Source of the DNA: Corallococcus silvisoli
Lineage (GTDB): Bacteria; Myxococcota; Myxococcia; Myxococcales; Myxococcaceae
Assembly: GCF_009909145.1 (NCBI RefSeq)
Contig: NZ_JAAAPJ010000006.1
Span: 1 to 64,000, forward strand
Reading direction: 5' to 3'
Length of the DNA: 64,000 bases
The notes beneath the pieces were generated by a model, which did not search any database, was not told the DNA's origin, and saw only the letters and a list, made by a program, of their open reading frames with translations. The stretch's first letter is position 1; every line of letters starts with the position of its first letter. Made by a program: the position numbers and the translations under genes. Positions 27,716 to 35,634 of the stretch are shown in pieces.

Positions 27716-28102
27716 ATGACTACCCAGAAAGCCGCCCGCTGGCGGCGCCACCTCGCTCCCATCCTCGCGGCCTTGAGCCTGGGATGCGCCACCATCGCCA
27801 TGGACACCGAGACGGACTGCATCCAGCGTCACCCGGGCTGGCCCGAGGCGTGCGGCCTGACGGCAGCGGAGGCGACCGCAGTCCTCGCCGCTGGCGTCGG
27901 CGCCACCGGCACGCACGGCAACTCCAACGCGGATGACTACGTTGACGACCCGAGGTTGCCCGGGTGGAAAAACCAGTGCCTGCGCAACTGGAACGCCTGC
28001 GCGGACGGTAAGCTCGGTGGGCCCTGCACCGACTGTCTACGGCGATGCGAGGGACAACACGAATGGCCCGTTGATTTGTGCGGTCCGAAGCGGAGGCGCT
28101 AG
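27716..28102 (+). CDS. Cys-rich small lipoprotein (possible SitA-type toxin cargo)
   Basis: A 128-residue lipoprotein with signal LAPILAALSLGCATI (lipobox SLGC). After CIQRHPGWPEACGLT and a short hydrophobic helix (ATAVLAAGVGATG) the C-terminal 45 residues carry paired cysteines (CLRNWNAC, CTDCLRRCEGQ, DLC). It is on the plus strand, against the viral operon, and sits directly before a DUSAM gene. Myxobacterial prophages are known to carry SitA lipoprotein toxins spread by outer-membrane exchange with adjacent immunity genes; the layout here is reminiscent, but I cannot confirm family membership. Confidence 0.6.
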   Translation: MTTQKAARWRRHLAPILAALSLGCATIAMDTETDCIQRHPGWPEACGLTAAEATAVLAAGVGATGTHGNSNADDYVDDPRLPGWKNQCLRNWNACADGKLGGPCTDCLRRCEGQHEWPVDLCGPKRRR

Positions 28103-28477
28103 ATGTCCACCAACCCCAACTGGGATGCCATCCGCGACCTGTCGCGGCGCGTGCTCCGGGAGGGCGCCCCACTCGTCGTCACCGACGACGTGCGCGCACT
28201 CCTGCTCCAGACTGCCGTTGAGGTGGCCGTTGCCGACGCCGCCGCAGCGCTCAAGACGGACGCCGGAGCCCTTGCACTCCTACGCGAGTGCGCTCGCCGC
28301 ATCACAGACGGCTCCAACCGGCTCATGGATGCACTGCACCGGATGTGGCGCCACCAGCGCCAAGGTGACTTCGACAGTGCGCGCCAGGAAATGCGCGATG
28401 TGCTCGCCGTCGAAGTCGTGCCCTTCTATCGCCTGACGGCTCAGGGGCAGCTCGACGACATGGCCGACGAGCCGTGA
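28103..28477 (+). CDS. DUSAM-domain protein
   Basis: A 124-residue cytosolic protein whose start NWDAIRDLSRRVLREGAPLVVTDDVRALL matches, from memory, the DUSAM domain found repeatedly in Myxococcus and Stigmatella; it continues with a helical section (LLRECARRI). The ATG follows the lipoprotein stop directly, so the two are cotranscribed and probably functionally linked, for example as effector and protective partner. The biochemical function of DUSAM is unknown. Motif strings longer than this cannot be compared by eye. Confidence 0.7.
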   Translation: MSTNPNWDAIRDLSRRVLREGAPLVVTDDVRALLLQTAVEVAVADAAAALKTDAGALALLRECARRITDGSNRLMDALHRMWRHQRQGDFDSARQEMRDVLAVEVVPFYRLTAQGQLDDMADEP

Positions 28478-28484
28478 CGCAAGA

Positions 28485-28520
28485 CGGCCCGGCGCCACCC
28501 CAAGGTGCGGCGCCGGGCCG
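28485..28520. terminator. perfect GC hairpin between convergent element operons
   Basis: CGGCCCGGCGCC and GGCGCCGGGCCG form a perfect 12-pair stem around a 12-base loop. It lies 7 bases after the DUSAM stop and some 80 bases before the 3' end of the leftward viral operon, so it can serve both transcripts. No T-tract. Confidence 0.6.
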
Positions 28521-28599
28521 AGCCGCCCCGCAACCCGGGTAGGCAAGTCAACATCGCCACGGGACGACGACGCCCACCTACCCGGGCGGCGCCGCGCCG

Positions 28600-28839
28600 T
28601 CACTCCCCCACGGGAGGGATGGACAGCGGCGCCGCCACCGCGCACGCCGCCTCCACGCGCGCGGACAACTGCGCATCCAGGTACGCCGCCGTAGTGCGCG
28701 CCGCGTCCCGGGCCGCCGTGAGGCCCACACAGGCCGCAGGACCGCTCGGAGGCATCCCGCCCGTAGTGGCGCACCCAGTGAGCACCCAGGCCAGCCACAG
28801 GGCAGCCAGGGCCCTCCTACGACGATGCCGCGGAGTCAC
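28600..28839 (-). CDS. short lipoprotein, last gene of the viral operon (Rz1-like position)
   Basis: A 79-residue protein beginning MTPRHRRRRALAALWLAWVL and ending its signal at LTGCATT, so a lipoprotein with a mature part of about 55 residues rich in Ala. Its GTG start overlaps the stop of the upstream membrane protein by 4 bases. A small inner-membrane protein followed by a small lipoprotein at the end of a lysis region recalls Rz/Rz1 spanins; there is no sequence proof. Confidence 0.6.
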   Translation of the reverse strand: MTPRHRRRRALAALWLAWVLTGCATTGGMPPSGPAACVGLTAARDAARTTAAYLDAQLSARVEAACAVAAPLSIPPVGE

Positions 28840-29075
28840 CGGACCACCAGCGCCGCGAAGCACAGTCCCACCGCCAACCCCACCGCCACCGCATCCCAGT
28901 CCCGGTCCGTCCAGCGGTTCGGGTTGCTGGGCAGCCGCACGGCCCGCAGCAGCACGGCGGGCTGCTCGCAGTAGCGCGGCCCGTGGACCACCTCCGGCGA
29001 GGTGCCGCCGCAGATGCACCCCACCGTGTTTCGCTCGGGGCGGGGTCCTTCGCCTGGTTGTTTTTCGCTCTCCAT
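28836..29075 (-). CDS. small membrane protein with Cys motif
   Basis: A 79-residue protein. The hydrophilic N-terminal half includes GCICGGTSPE and a third Cys (RYCEQP); the C-terminal 20 residues (WDAVAVGLAVGLCFAALVVR) are one membrane helix. It is coupled to the downstream lipoprotein by a GTGA overlap. It may be a holin, spanin partner or virion membrane protein. No homologue recognised. Confidence 0.55.
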   Translation of the reverse strand: MESEKQPGEGPRPERNTVGCICGGTSPEVVHGPRYCEQPAVLLRAVRLPSNPNRWTDRDWDAVAVGLAVGLCFAALVVR

Positions 29076-29101
29076 GTCTTCACCTCGGGGGACTTCGGGG
29101 G

Positions 29102-29593
29102 CTACATCAACTCCAGGCCCAAGCGCCTGAAGATGGGCAGGTTGACGGCCTCCGCCTTGACCGCCGCCGTCGTGGACGCCGGGGCCACGGGGAGCTGGTG
29201 CGCCGCAGCGTCAATCTGGATGCTCGCGCCCAACAGCTTGCCCAGCGACAGGCCCACGCCCGACACAGCGGGCATCGGTTGCGGGGGCAGCGTCGCCGCC
29301 GTCGCCGCGACCTCCAGCGCCTTGCGCTGCGCGTCCGTCGTCGCGCTCGGCACAAAGCCCGTGCTGACGACGGCGATGCCGTTGGCCTGCGCCTGGAGCG
29401 CGGACTGCACGGGAGGCAGGTCCGGCTTGCTGGTGAGCGCCACGGGCGTGACCGTCACCTCCATGGCTCCCGCTGTCGGGAGCGTGGGCGCGGGCACATC
29501 CGGGATGGCGCTGCGACCGCTCCACCACCACGCCGCCGCGCCCGCCAGCACGGCGGCGCCGCAGCCCAGGTACACCATCGTCGTCGTCTTCAC
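29102..29593 (-). CDS. membrane-anchored viral protein of unknown function
   Basis: A 163-residue protein: one N-terminal membrane helix (MVYLGCGAAVLAGAAAWWW) followed by an Ala/Pro-rich, probably extended exterior domain. The GTG start at 29,593 overlaps the lysozyme stop by 4 bases, which fixes it; an upstream frame extension is not credible. Position after the lysozyme suggests a virion membrane or lysis-associated protein. Confidence 0.6.
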   Translation of the reverse strand: MKTTTMVYLGCGAAVLAGAAAWWWSGRSAIPDVPAPTLPTAGAMEVTVTPVALTSKPDLPPVQSALQAQANGIAVVSTGFVPSATTDAQRKALEVAATAATLPPQPMPAVSGVGLSLGKLLGASIQIDAAAHQLPVAPASTTAAVKAEAVNLPIFRRLGLELM

Positions 29594-30207
29594 GCCGCCT
29601 CCGTCTTGAGCACGCGCTGCGCGCGGTCGAAGTACATCACCCTGTTGTCCAACCCGTTCGTCCCGCCGTTGATGGCGCGTGTCACCCCGACGAAATCCGC
29701 CACGTCCGCCAGCGCGTTCAGGTGGCGTGACTGCCAGTACCAACCCGCGACGCGGAAGCCGTGCGCGGGCAGCGCCGCCAGCTCCGGCTTGTCCTCCAGC
29801 GGCAGCCCCAACGCGGCGCCAGCGGCGCGGTAGTTCGCGCGGCCGGTGAGCTGGATGGGGCCGCGCCCCTTGTAGCGGCGCCCGTCGCCCGGCTGCGTGT
29901 TGCCCAGGTCCTTCCGCCCCTCGTAGGCATCGCCCGTCGCCAGCTCCTCCCAGTACCGCAGCTCTCCGCTCTCATGCGCGAGCTGGGCCAGGAACGCCGC
30001 GACGCGCGCCACCGTCGTCACCTCCGCCTCGCGCATGGCCGCCAGCAGCGGCCCCAGGTACGACGCCGCCACCGAGGGCGTCAGGCGCGGCATGACGGCG
30101 CAGAGCTGGTCCACGGTGAGCGGCGCCGCCGCAGCGCCGCCGCGCATCGCCCACGCGCCCAGGCCCACCAGCGCGGCACCACCCAGCAGCACCCCGCTAC
30201 CCGGCAT
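29590..30207 (-). CDS. membrane-anchored GH19 lysozyme/chitinase-like endolysin
   Basis: A 205-residue peptidoglycan hydrolase. Residues 6-26 form a membrane helix or signal-anchor. The GH19 domain follows: FLAQLAHESGELRYWEE carries the catalytic Glu79, and RRYKGRGPIQLTGRANY is the hallmark substrate-binding segment. Many phage endolysins use this fold. The anchor suggests either a SAR-type endolysin or a virion-bound lytic enzyme used for entry, as known in membrane-containing phages. The start overlaps the previous gene's end by 11 bases. Confidence 0.85.
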   Translation of the reverse strand: MPGSGVLLGGAALVGLGAWAMRGGAAAAPLTVDQLCAVMPRLTPSVAASYLGPLLAAMREAEVTTVARVAAFLAQLAHESGELRYWEELATGDAYEGRKDLGNTQPGDGRRYKGRGPIQLTGRANYRAAGAALGLPLEDKPELAALPAHGFRVAGWYWQSRHLNALADVADFVGVTRAINGGTNGLDNRVMYFDRAQRVLKTEAA

Positions 30208-30442
30208 CGCGCACCACCCCGAGCGGCGCCGCGTCGCGCGCCTCCAGCTTGTCCACGCGGGCCTCCAGCGTGTCCATGCGCGCCTCCAGGGGCGCCACCT
30301 CGGACGCCACCACCGGCCGCAGCGCCAGCGCCACCAGCTCCACCAGCCGCTTAACGCCCATGGCGCGGGCAGCGACGTAGGCCCCCAGCGCGGCGCCAGC
30401 ACCGCTCATCACCACGTTGACGACTTCGGGCACGTCCACCAC
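30197..30442 (-). CDS. small membrane/coiled-coil protein, holin candidate
   Basis: An 81-residue protein with an N-terminal hydrophobic, small-residue-rich helix (VVNVVMSGAGAALGAYVAA), a second hydrophobic stretch (LVELVALALRPVV) and a heptad-like tail (LEARMDTLEARVDKLEARD). AGGAGG lies 4 bases before the first GTG and 7 before the second, so translation may begin 3 bases later than given. Just upstream of the lysozyme, so a holin role is plausible but unproven. Confidence 0.6.
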   Translation of the reverse strand: MVDVPEVVNVVMSGAGAALGAYVAARAMGVKRLVELVALALRPVVASEVAPLEARMDTLEARVDKLEARDAAPLGVVRDAG

Positions 30443-30450
30443 GTTGCCTC

Positions 30451-30939
30451 CTAGCGCCGCACGTAGGGCGCGAGCATTGCGAGCACCACCACCACGACAG
30501 CCGCACCGGCCGCCACCTTGGCGCCCGTGCTCCAGGCCATCGGGTTGACGACGGTCTGCACCTCCTCTTTCGTCGCCGCGAGCGTGTTTTCGACCACTGC
30601 GAACAGCGAGCCGTTGACGGCCTCCTGCGTGTAGAGCGTCGCCGCCGACGCAAGGTCCCGGCCCAGTTCCAGGAAGCGCGACACGCTGAACGTGCTGCCG
30701 TCCGCGCGACGCCCGGCCTCAGCTTCGCGGCGCCGCGTGGTGGCCCACGCCTGCACCTGGGGCTCCATGTCCTCGGCCGCCTTCGCCGCCGCCAACTCGG
30801 CGCCCGTGACGAGCGCGCCAAACCATCCGTCCGCCTTGGCCCTGATGTCCCGCGCCTTGCTGAGCGCATTGCCCTGAAGGCGCCGCACCTCATCCACTGC
30901 CGCGTCCATCTTCGCGCGGTCCGCATCCGTGACGGCCAT
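30451..30939 (-). CDS. virion-type protein with C-terminal membrane helix
   Basis: A 162-residue protein, largely helical and charged, with a single hydrophobic helix at the very C terminus (GAKVAAGAAVVVVVLAMLAPYVRR). The ATG overlaps the upstream stop by one base (TGATG). Tail-anchored helical proteins of this size occur in the internal membrane of PRD1-like virions. No known domain recognised. Confidence 0.6.
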   Translation of the reverse strand: MAVTDADRAKMDAAVDEVRRLQGNALSKARDIRAKADGWFGALVTGAELAAAKAAEDMEPQVQAWATTRRREAEAGRRADGSTFSVSRFLELGRDLASAATLYTQEAVNGSLFAVVENTLAATKEEVQTVVNPMAWSTGAKVAAGAAVVVVVLAMLAPYVRR

Positions 30940-31769
30940 CAGCGCACCCCGTACATGACGACCTCGGCAGGGTCGCCCAACACGTTGACGTTGGAGCCGG
31001 GCGCGGGCTGGACGGACAACGCCACGTATCGCCAGCGCTCCGGCACCACGGCGCGCGTGACCGTGGACACCGCCGCGACACCCTCACCCACGTAGATGGA
31101 CGCGGCGGTGCCATTCGCCGGGCCCAACGGCCCCACCGCGACCTCAGCCACCTGCCAGTCCGACTTGGCCGGGGAGTTCGGCACGTAGGCGAAGCGCATC
31201 GCGCCGTCGTAGTCGCAGCGCGTGAGGTGGTGCAGCCGCAACATCAGCCCCGTGCCCTCCTCGACCGCCAGCTCTCGGAGCGACACCAACACCGCAACCG
31301 CTCGGTACGACGACACATCCCAGGTGTGCAGCGCGCGGCGGTCCGTCACCGTGCCCTGACGGTCCGGCAGGTAGTAACGGCGTCCGTCCACCCACGTCGT
31401 ATCCCAGAGGTCCGTCCGCATCAGCTCGGTCCAGCCGGTGAGCGGCGGCGCCGCCGCCACCGCCCCCGCGTCCGACGCGAGCAGCAGCCGCCAGCGCGAG
31501 CCGGGCAACACGCCCTCGACGCGCAGCGAGCGCCACGGGCCGGGCGCGACGAAAGCAGGGTACGGCAGCACAAACGCGCGCCCGTTGTCGCCGTCCGGCA
31601 CGATGCGCACCGGATAGGAGGCGCCATCGCCCAGCGGCTCCAGGTACACGCCCGCTCCCGGGCCCGCTTGCAGATACCCTTCCGTTGCGCGGGCGCTCGG
31701 CTCGCGCTGCGCAGTCACGTCCACCGTGTTGACGCGCTCGTACCGCGACAGCAGGTCTCGCGTGTTCAC
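30939..31769 (-). CDS. beta-rich structural protein (minor capsid/spike candidate)
   Basis: A 276-residue soluble protein made mainly of predicted beta strands (WRSLRVEGVLPGSRWRLLL, YRAVAVLVSLRELAVEEG, RWRYVALSVQPAPGSNVNV), with no signal or membrane segment. The strand pattern looks like a jelly-roll or carbohydrate-binding module. Its place downstream of the capsid gene suggests a penton, spike or adsorption protein. GTG start overlapping the previous stop by 4 bases. Confidence 0.6.
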   Translation of the reverse strand: MNTRDLLSRYERVNTVDVTAQREPSARATEGYLQAGPGAGVYLEPLGDGASYPVRIVPDGDNGRAFVLPYPAFVAPGPWRSLRVEGVLPGSRWRLLLASDAGAVAAAPPLTGWTELMRTDLWDTTWVDGRRYYLPDRQGTVTDRRALHTWDVSSYRAVAVLVSLRELAVEEGTGLMLRLHHLTRCDYDGAMRFAYVPNSPAKSDWQVAEVAVGPLGPANGTAASIYVGEGVAAVSTVTRAVVPERWRYVALSVQPAPGSNVNVLGDPAEVVMYGVR

Positions 31770-32011
31770 TTGAAGAGGCTCCCGAGCAGGTCCTTGCCGA
31801 GGTCCACGAGCGCACCCTTGCCCGCGTTGACCAACTGGTTCGTGACGCCCTGGAGCATGCCGGGCACCTGATAGCTGCTCCCCGCCGCCACTGGCGCCGC
31901 GCTCGGTGCCGCAGGTGTCGCCACCGGCCGCGTGAGCACGTAGGCCGCCGTGCCCGCGAGCGCGAGCACCACGACACTCCCAAACAGCACCGCCGCCGTC
32001 GTCCCGTTCAT
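31766..32011 (-). CDS. small membrane protein (virion membrane candidate)
   Basis: An 81-residue protein with one N-terminal membrane helix (AAVLFGSVVVLALAGTAAYVL), an Ala/Pro linker and an amphipathic C-terminal end (LVDLGKDLLGSLFK). The closing LFK-type amphipathic segment resembles the end of the next larger membrane protein (GKLFGSIF), hinting that both bind the same surface. Function unknown. Confidence 0.6.
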   Translation of the reverse strand: MNGTTAAVLFGSVVVLALAGTAAYVLTRPVATPAAPSAAPVAAGSSYQVPGMLQGVTNQLVNAGKGALVDLGKDLLGSLFK

Positions 32012-32021
32012 CGCGTCCCTC

Positions 32022-32705
32022 TTAGAAAATCGAACCGAACAGCTTCCCGACCTTCTTCACGCCGCTGGCCACCAACGACACCGGCTTGTTGAGCAGGGAG
32101 CCCTTAAGGGTCGGGTCCAGTTGACGCGTGACGTTGGAGATGGCCTGCGCTGCGTCCTCGCCAAACACCTTGCCGACCACCCACTTGCTGCCCTCGCCCA
32201 CCGCTTTGACCTGCGCGCCAATGAGCACGCCGACCGGCCCGAACGCAGCGCCCGCGCCCGCGACTTGCCCCAGCGTCTGGGCCCATCCCTCGCTCACTCC
32301 GAGCTGACCGGCCACAAGCTGCGTGCTCTTGCCGACGATGACGCCCGCGCCAACACCGAAGCCGCCGATGCCCGCGCGCGCGACGTCGGCCGCGCCCTCG
32401 CCGCCCACCACCTGCGCTACGTCGCCCATCGCGTTGAGCATGTTGATGCCGAGCGCGACGACGTTGGCTCCGGAGAGTCCGCCCTGCACCGCGCCCGCGA
32501 TGTTGCTCAGGCTGGGCACCTTGAAGGATGCGCCGGATTCCGCGGTGCCCCCCGCGACGGGCGCCACGCCCACCGACACACCGGCCGCCGCTGCCCGCGC
32601 CGCCAGCTCCGCATCCAGACGGCGCCGCCGCACCACCACCACCGCACCCGCAGCGAGCGCACACGCGCCCGTCGTCACTGCCACCGCGACAGCCGCCTTG
32701 CTCAC
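32022..32705 (-). CDS. Gly/Ala-rich multi-helix membrane protein
   Basis: A 227-residue protein: an N-terminal membrane helix (AAVAVAVTTGACALAAGAVV) followed by an RRRR stop-transfer, then long Gly/Ala/Val helices (GIGGFGVGAGVIVGKS, GAGAAFGPVGVLIGAQV). GTG 32705 has GAGG 8 bases upstream; GTG 32714 is an alternative. Such Gly-rich hydrophobic proteins are common in internal-membrane phages and in pore-forming entry proteins. It follows the capsid gene directly. Confidence 0.6.
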   Translation of the reverse strand: MSKAAVAVAVTTGACALAAGAVVVVRRRRLDAELAARAAAAGVSVGVAPVAGGTAESGASFKVPSLSNIAGAVQGGLSGANVVALGINMLNAMGDVAQVVGGEGAADVARAGIGGFGVGAGVIVGKSTQLVAGQLGVSEGWAQTLGQVAGAGAAFGPVGVLIGAQVKAVGEGSKWVVGKVFGEDAAQAISNVTRQLDPTLKGSLLNKPVSLVASGVKKVGKLFGSIF

Positions 32706-32765
32706 GCTCGCCACCTCACGCGGGGGTTGCCCGGCGCGACCATCCGCGCCGGGCTTGCTGCACCA

Positions 32766-34097
32766 CTACTTGCGCAGCACGGTACGGCTGGCCTCCAGCA
32801 CCGGGGACGTGCGCTGCCCCCAGCCGCGCGGCGACTGCACGGCACCGGGCACCGTGCCCGCCAGCTCGCGCCGCACCTTCTCGGCCGCGAGGTATTCGCG
32901 CGCCGCCTCGTGCAGCTCGACGCGCGCCTTGGCCCGCGCCGCCGCTGCCAGCGGGAAGTACACGCGCACGCTCTCGCCCGGCATGCAGGTGCGCCCCGGG
33001 TAGCGGTCAAACTCGCTGTCCTGCTCGTCAAGCAGCGCGTACGGCAACGCGAACTTGATGTTGTCCGGCGTCTCGATGCCCAGCATCACCGGCAGCGACA
33101 CGGCGCTGATGCGCTTGCCCTTGGCGGCGGCGAAGTAGGCCACGTCGCGGTCAACCTCCGCGTCCGTCATCACCTCCACCACGAGCTGGCCATACTGTCC
33201 CGTCGCGAGCGTCTTGGTGTCCTGCTCCAGCGTCGGCGTGCCGGTGGGCCAGTCCGCGAGCCGCTGACCGGGGAGCAGCAGATGCAGGATGGTTTCGGCG
33301 TCGAACGTCTGGTTTTCCGCCCAGTAGTTCGGCGTGTCGAGCCACTTGGTGATGACTTCATTGACGCCAACCTTGCTGAACAGCTCCAGGCCATCGATGC
33401 GCAGAGACACGTCCGTCAGCGCCGACGCCGCATGCGCCGCGCTGCGCTCCACGAGGTAGAGCGGCAGCCCCGGCACGAAGTTGGCTACCTTGTTCGCCTC
33501 GACGAACTCATTCCAGGTCGGAACGGGCGTCACGCGGTCGTACTTCGACGTGAACTCGTCCGGAATCAGCTCCAGGGTCATCGCGCCCGTCAGCGTGAAG
33601 CCGCTCGGCAGCGTGGGGGCGTTGCGCCGCAGGTCCACGGTGATGGACTCCGCCTGCGTGGGACCGATGCCCCACAGGCTGTCCGTCGCGGGGTCCTTGT
33701 AGACGCCGCACAGGTGGATGCGCTGATACCACTGCACGGTGGTCGCGGTACTGCCGATGGAGCGCGCGAGGCCCGTGGTCGAGTCCGCCCAGCCCTCCAA
33801 CTCGCTGCCCATCATCTGGCGCACGAGGATGCGCTCGCGACCGAAGCTCACGTTGCTACGCGGCTTGTGCTGGCCGTCCGCGCCCCAGCGGAGCGTGTGG
33901 TCCACGACCGTGGACAAGAACGTCTGCCGCTCCGGCTCCGTGAGCGCGCGAGCGGTGCCGCTGTTGGTGAGCTGCGCAGTCACCTTGAGCCGCATCGCCG
34001 TTGCGTTGCAGCCCTTGCTCACGCGGAACTCGCCCGCCTTGATGGGCACCGTTCCGGGGCCCGCGAGCACGTAGGTATTCAGCTTCTTGAACGCCAC
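32766..34097 (-). CDS. major capsid protein candidate (double jelly-roll type suspected)
   Basis: A 443-residue soluble protein, the longest of the viral operon, built of beta strands with few helices until a charged helical C-terminal tail. The N-terminal pattern MAFKKLNTYVLAGPG, then RLKVTAQLTNSGTA and a run leading to VVDHTLRWG, resembles the first strands of PRD1-lineage capsid proteins, and the length fits two jelly rolls. There is no HK97-type feature, protease or scaffold nearby. GTG 34097 with AAGGCGG seven bases upstream is the start. The capsid call is from context; the fold is inference. Confidence 0.6.
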   Translation of the reverse strand: MAFKKLNTYVLAGPGTVPIKAGEFRVSKGCNATAMRLKVTAQLTNSGTARALTEPERQTFLSTVVDHTLRWGADGQHKPRSNVSFGRERILVRQMMGSELEGWADSTTGLARSIGSTATTVQWYQRIHLCGVYKDPATDSLWGIGPTQAESITVDLRRNAPTLPSGFTLTGAMTLELIPDEFTSKYDRVTPVPTWNEFVEANKVANFVPGLPLYLVERSAAHAASALTDVSLRIDGLELFSKVGVNEVITKWLDTPNYWAENQTFDAETILHLLLPGQRLADWPTGTPTLEQDTKTLATGQYGQLVVEVMTDAEVDRDVAYFAAAKGKRISAVSLPVMLGIETPDNIKFALPYALLDEQDSEFDRYPGRTCMPGESVRVYFPLAAAARAKARVELHEAAREYLAAEKVRRELAGTVPGAVQSPRGWGQRTSPVLEASRTVLRK

Positions 34098-34163
34098 GAC
34101 TGACCGCCTTGTTGATGTTGGTTGGACAGGCGAGGCGCCGCGTTGGCGCCCCACCTGGAAGGA

Positions 34164-34271
34164 CTAGAAGCCCAGCAGCTTGACCGTCTCCTCCTTGGCG
34201 AACTTGTGCGCCACGGCGAGGACGACAATGGTGGCGACGACGCACGTCCCCACGCTGATGACCTTGCTCAT
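34164..34271 (-). CDS. 35-residue membrane protein in the capsid cluster
   Basis: A tiny protein, MSKVISVGTCVVATIVVLAV followed by a charged end (AHKFAKEETVKLLGF). It is one membrane helix of about 16 residues with a Lys/Glu tail. Its ATG overlaps the ATPase stop by 4 bases, which strongly supports translation. PRD1 and PM2 relatives encode several proteins of just this size in their internal membrane, some at the packaging vertex next to the ATPase. Confidence 0.7.
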   Translation of the reverse strand: MSKVISVGTCVVATIVVLAVAHKFAKEETVKLLGF

Positions 34272-34936
34272 TTCCGTTTCCCCTTCGCGGGCTCCGGGCC
34301 CGCGTCATCGCGCCAGTGCTTGTGTTCGCCGCGTGCGAGGCGCGCGACCGCCACGGCAAAGTCATCCCCCGCAAGGTCCGCTAGGGCCTTGAGGTCATCC
34401 GGGTTGTCTTGGCGCCCGCTGTTGAGCTGGGTTGCCTGTGTGCGCGCCGTCTTGGGTATCTGGGTCAACCTCTGCGCCACGAGCACCACCGGCACCGCCG
34501 AGTGCCGCGACTGACACGCCAGCTCCTCCAGCGCCTCTATGGCGTAGCGGCCCCACTGCCCAACCTCGTCGGCCAAAAACACCAGCTCGCCCACGTCGAG
34601 CACGTCATCCACGAGCGCCGCGAAGTCCTCCCCCTTGTCGCGCTGACTGCCCTCCGGCACCACCGCGAGCGCGAGGCCGTCCTCTTCCAGCACGTCCAGG
34701 TTGTCCGCCAGCTCCACCAGCGTCATGCGCTGCGTGAGCGGGCCCAGCCGCACCTGCCCGGAGTCGCGACCGTGCTTCGAGTATTCGTCGTGGGGGTCAA
34801 ACGCGAGCACGCGCTGTCCCGCCGCCATCGCAGCCGCCAGCATCGCCTTGGCCCGGGTGGACTTGCCGGTGCCGCGCTTGCCCACGCACAGCACCACGTC
34901 TTCCGGCCGGAGGATGACGCCGCGCCCGCCGCTCAC
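34268..34936 (-). CDS. FtsK/HerA-type packaging ATPase (P9-like)
   Basis: A 222-residue P-loop ATPase. Walker A is GKRGTGKS (residues 19-26), Walker B ELVFLADE (117-124), and VVLVAQRLTQIPKT supplies the sensor motif typical of the FtsK-HerA superfamily. Length matches the genome-packaging ATPases of PRD1-like viruses, and terminase features are absent. Inovirus Zot proteins share the P-loop class, but the rest of the cluster does not fit a filamentous phage. GTG start overlapping the previous stop by 4 bases. Confidence 0.8.
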   Translation of the reverse strand: MSGGRGVILRPEDVVLCVGKRGTGKSTRAKAMLAAAMAAGQRVLAFDPHDEYSKHGRDSGQVRLGPLTQRMTLVELADNLDVLEEDGLALAVVPEGSQRDKGEDFAALVDDVLDVGELVFLADEVGQWGRYAIEALEELACQSRHSAVPVVLVAQRLTQIPKTARTQATQLNSGRQDNPDDLKALADLAGDDFAVAVARLARGEHKHWRDDAGPEPAKGKRK

Positions 34937-35601
34937 GCCGTCGTCGGCGCGCTCGTCTTGCGCCGCTCCAGCACCTCGGACAGCCTCTCAAGACCATGCG
35001 CCGCAGCAGGCGGACCGAAGACGCTGAGCACCACGAGGCCCGCGAACGCCTCCGGCGTGTTGGCCTCGCTCGGGATGTACTTGGCGGCGAGCGGCGCCAG
35101 CGCCTCCACCAGCGCGTCCGATTTGGTGGTGGTGATGGTCTTGCCGCAGACCTCCACCTCCACGGGAGCGCTGTCGAGCGAATAGCGCGTGCCTTGCAGC
35201 AGCACCGCCGCCAGCGTCACGAGCTTGATGACCATGGGCCGCATTGCATCCGTGGCCGCGTCGCTGGGCCACGCGGGGCCGCGCGACGTGGCTTGCTTCA
35301 CGGGCGCGGCGACGACGGCGGACGGCGCCGCGTCAGGGGTCGCTGCGCTCGGCTCGCCCTTCTTCGCCCCGTGCGCCTTGTCGAGCGCGTCCGCCGCAGC
35401 CTGGAGGGCCGCGAGGTCGCCCGCCTTGGCCAGCTTCGCCGCGCGCCGCTGGAGGGAGCGCGCCGCGACGCCACGCGCCGCCGCCTCCGGGGACTTCGGG
35501 CGCGGGCGGCGCCCTCGCGTGGTCGCGGCCTCGGCCGGCGCATCCTCGCGCGGCGCGGGCGTCTCGTCGGTGTGAGGTTGCGTGCTGGTGGTGGCGTCCA
35601 T
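34933..35601 (-). CDS. hypothetical viral protein
   Basis: A 222-residue protein. The first 45 residues are a basic, disordered, Pro/Arg-rich region (RGRRPRPKSPEAAARG), possibly nucleic-acid binding. A compact part near the C terminus has one long hydrophobic helix (AMRPMVIKLVTLAAVLLQG) and a mixed region ending before the GTGA overlap with the ATPase. It could be a packaging partner or a DNA-binding virion protein. Not recognised. Confidence 0.55.
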   Translation of the reverse strand: MDATTSTQPHTDETPAPREDAPAEAATTRGRRPRPKSPEAAARGVAARSLQRRAAKLAKAGDLAALQAAADALDKAHGAKKGEPSAATPDAAPSAVVAAPVKQATSRGPAWPSDAATDAMRPMVIKLVTLAAVLLQGTRYSLDSAPVEVEVCGKTITTTKSDALVEALAPLAAKYIPSEANTPEAFAGLVVLSVFGPPAAAHGLERLSEVLERRKTSAPTTA

Positions 35602-35634
35602 GGTCGGGCTCGGCTGTGCGTGGTGGAGGTCGGA

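Noticed and set aside
34268..34936. Zot-type ATPase of a filamentous phage
   Set aside because: P-loop class would allow it, but a 443-residue soluble capsid candidate, lysozyme and many membrane proteins do not fit an inovirus, and no rolling-circle initiator is present.
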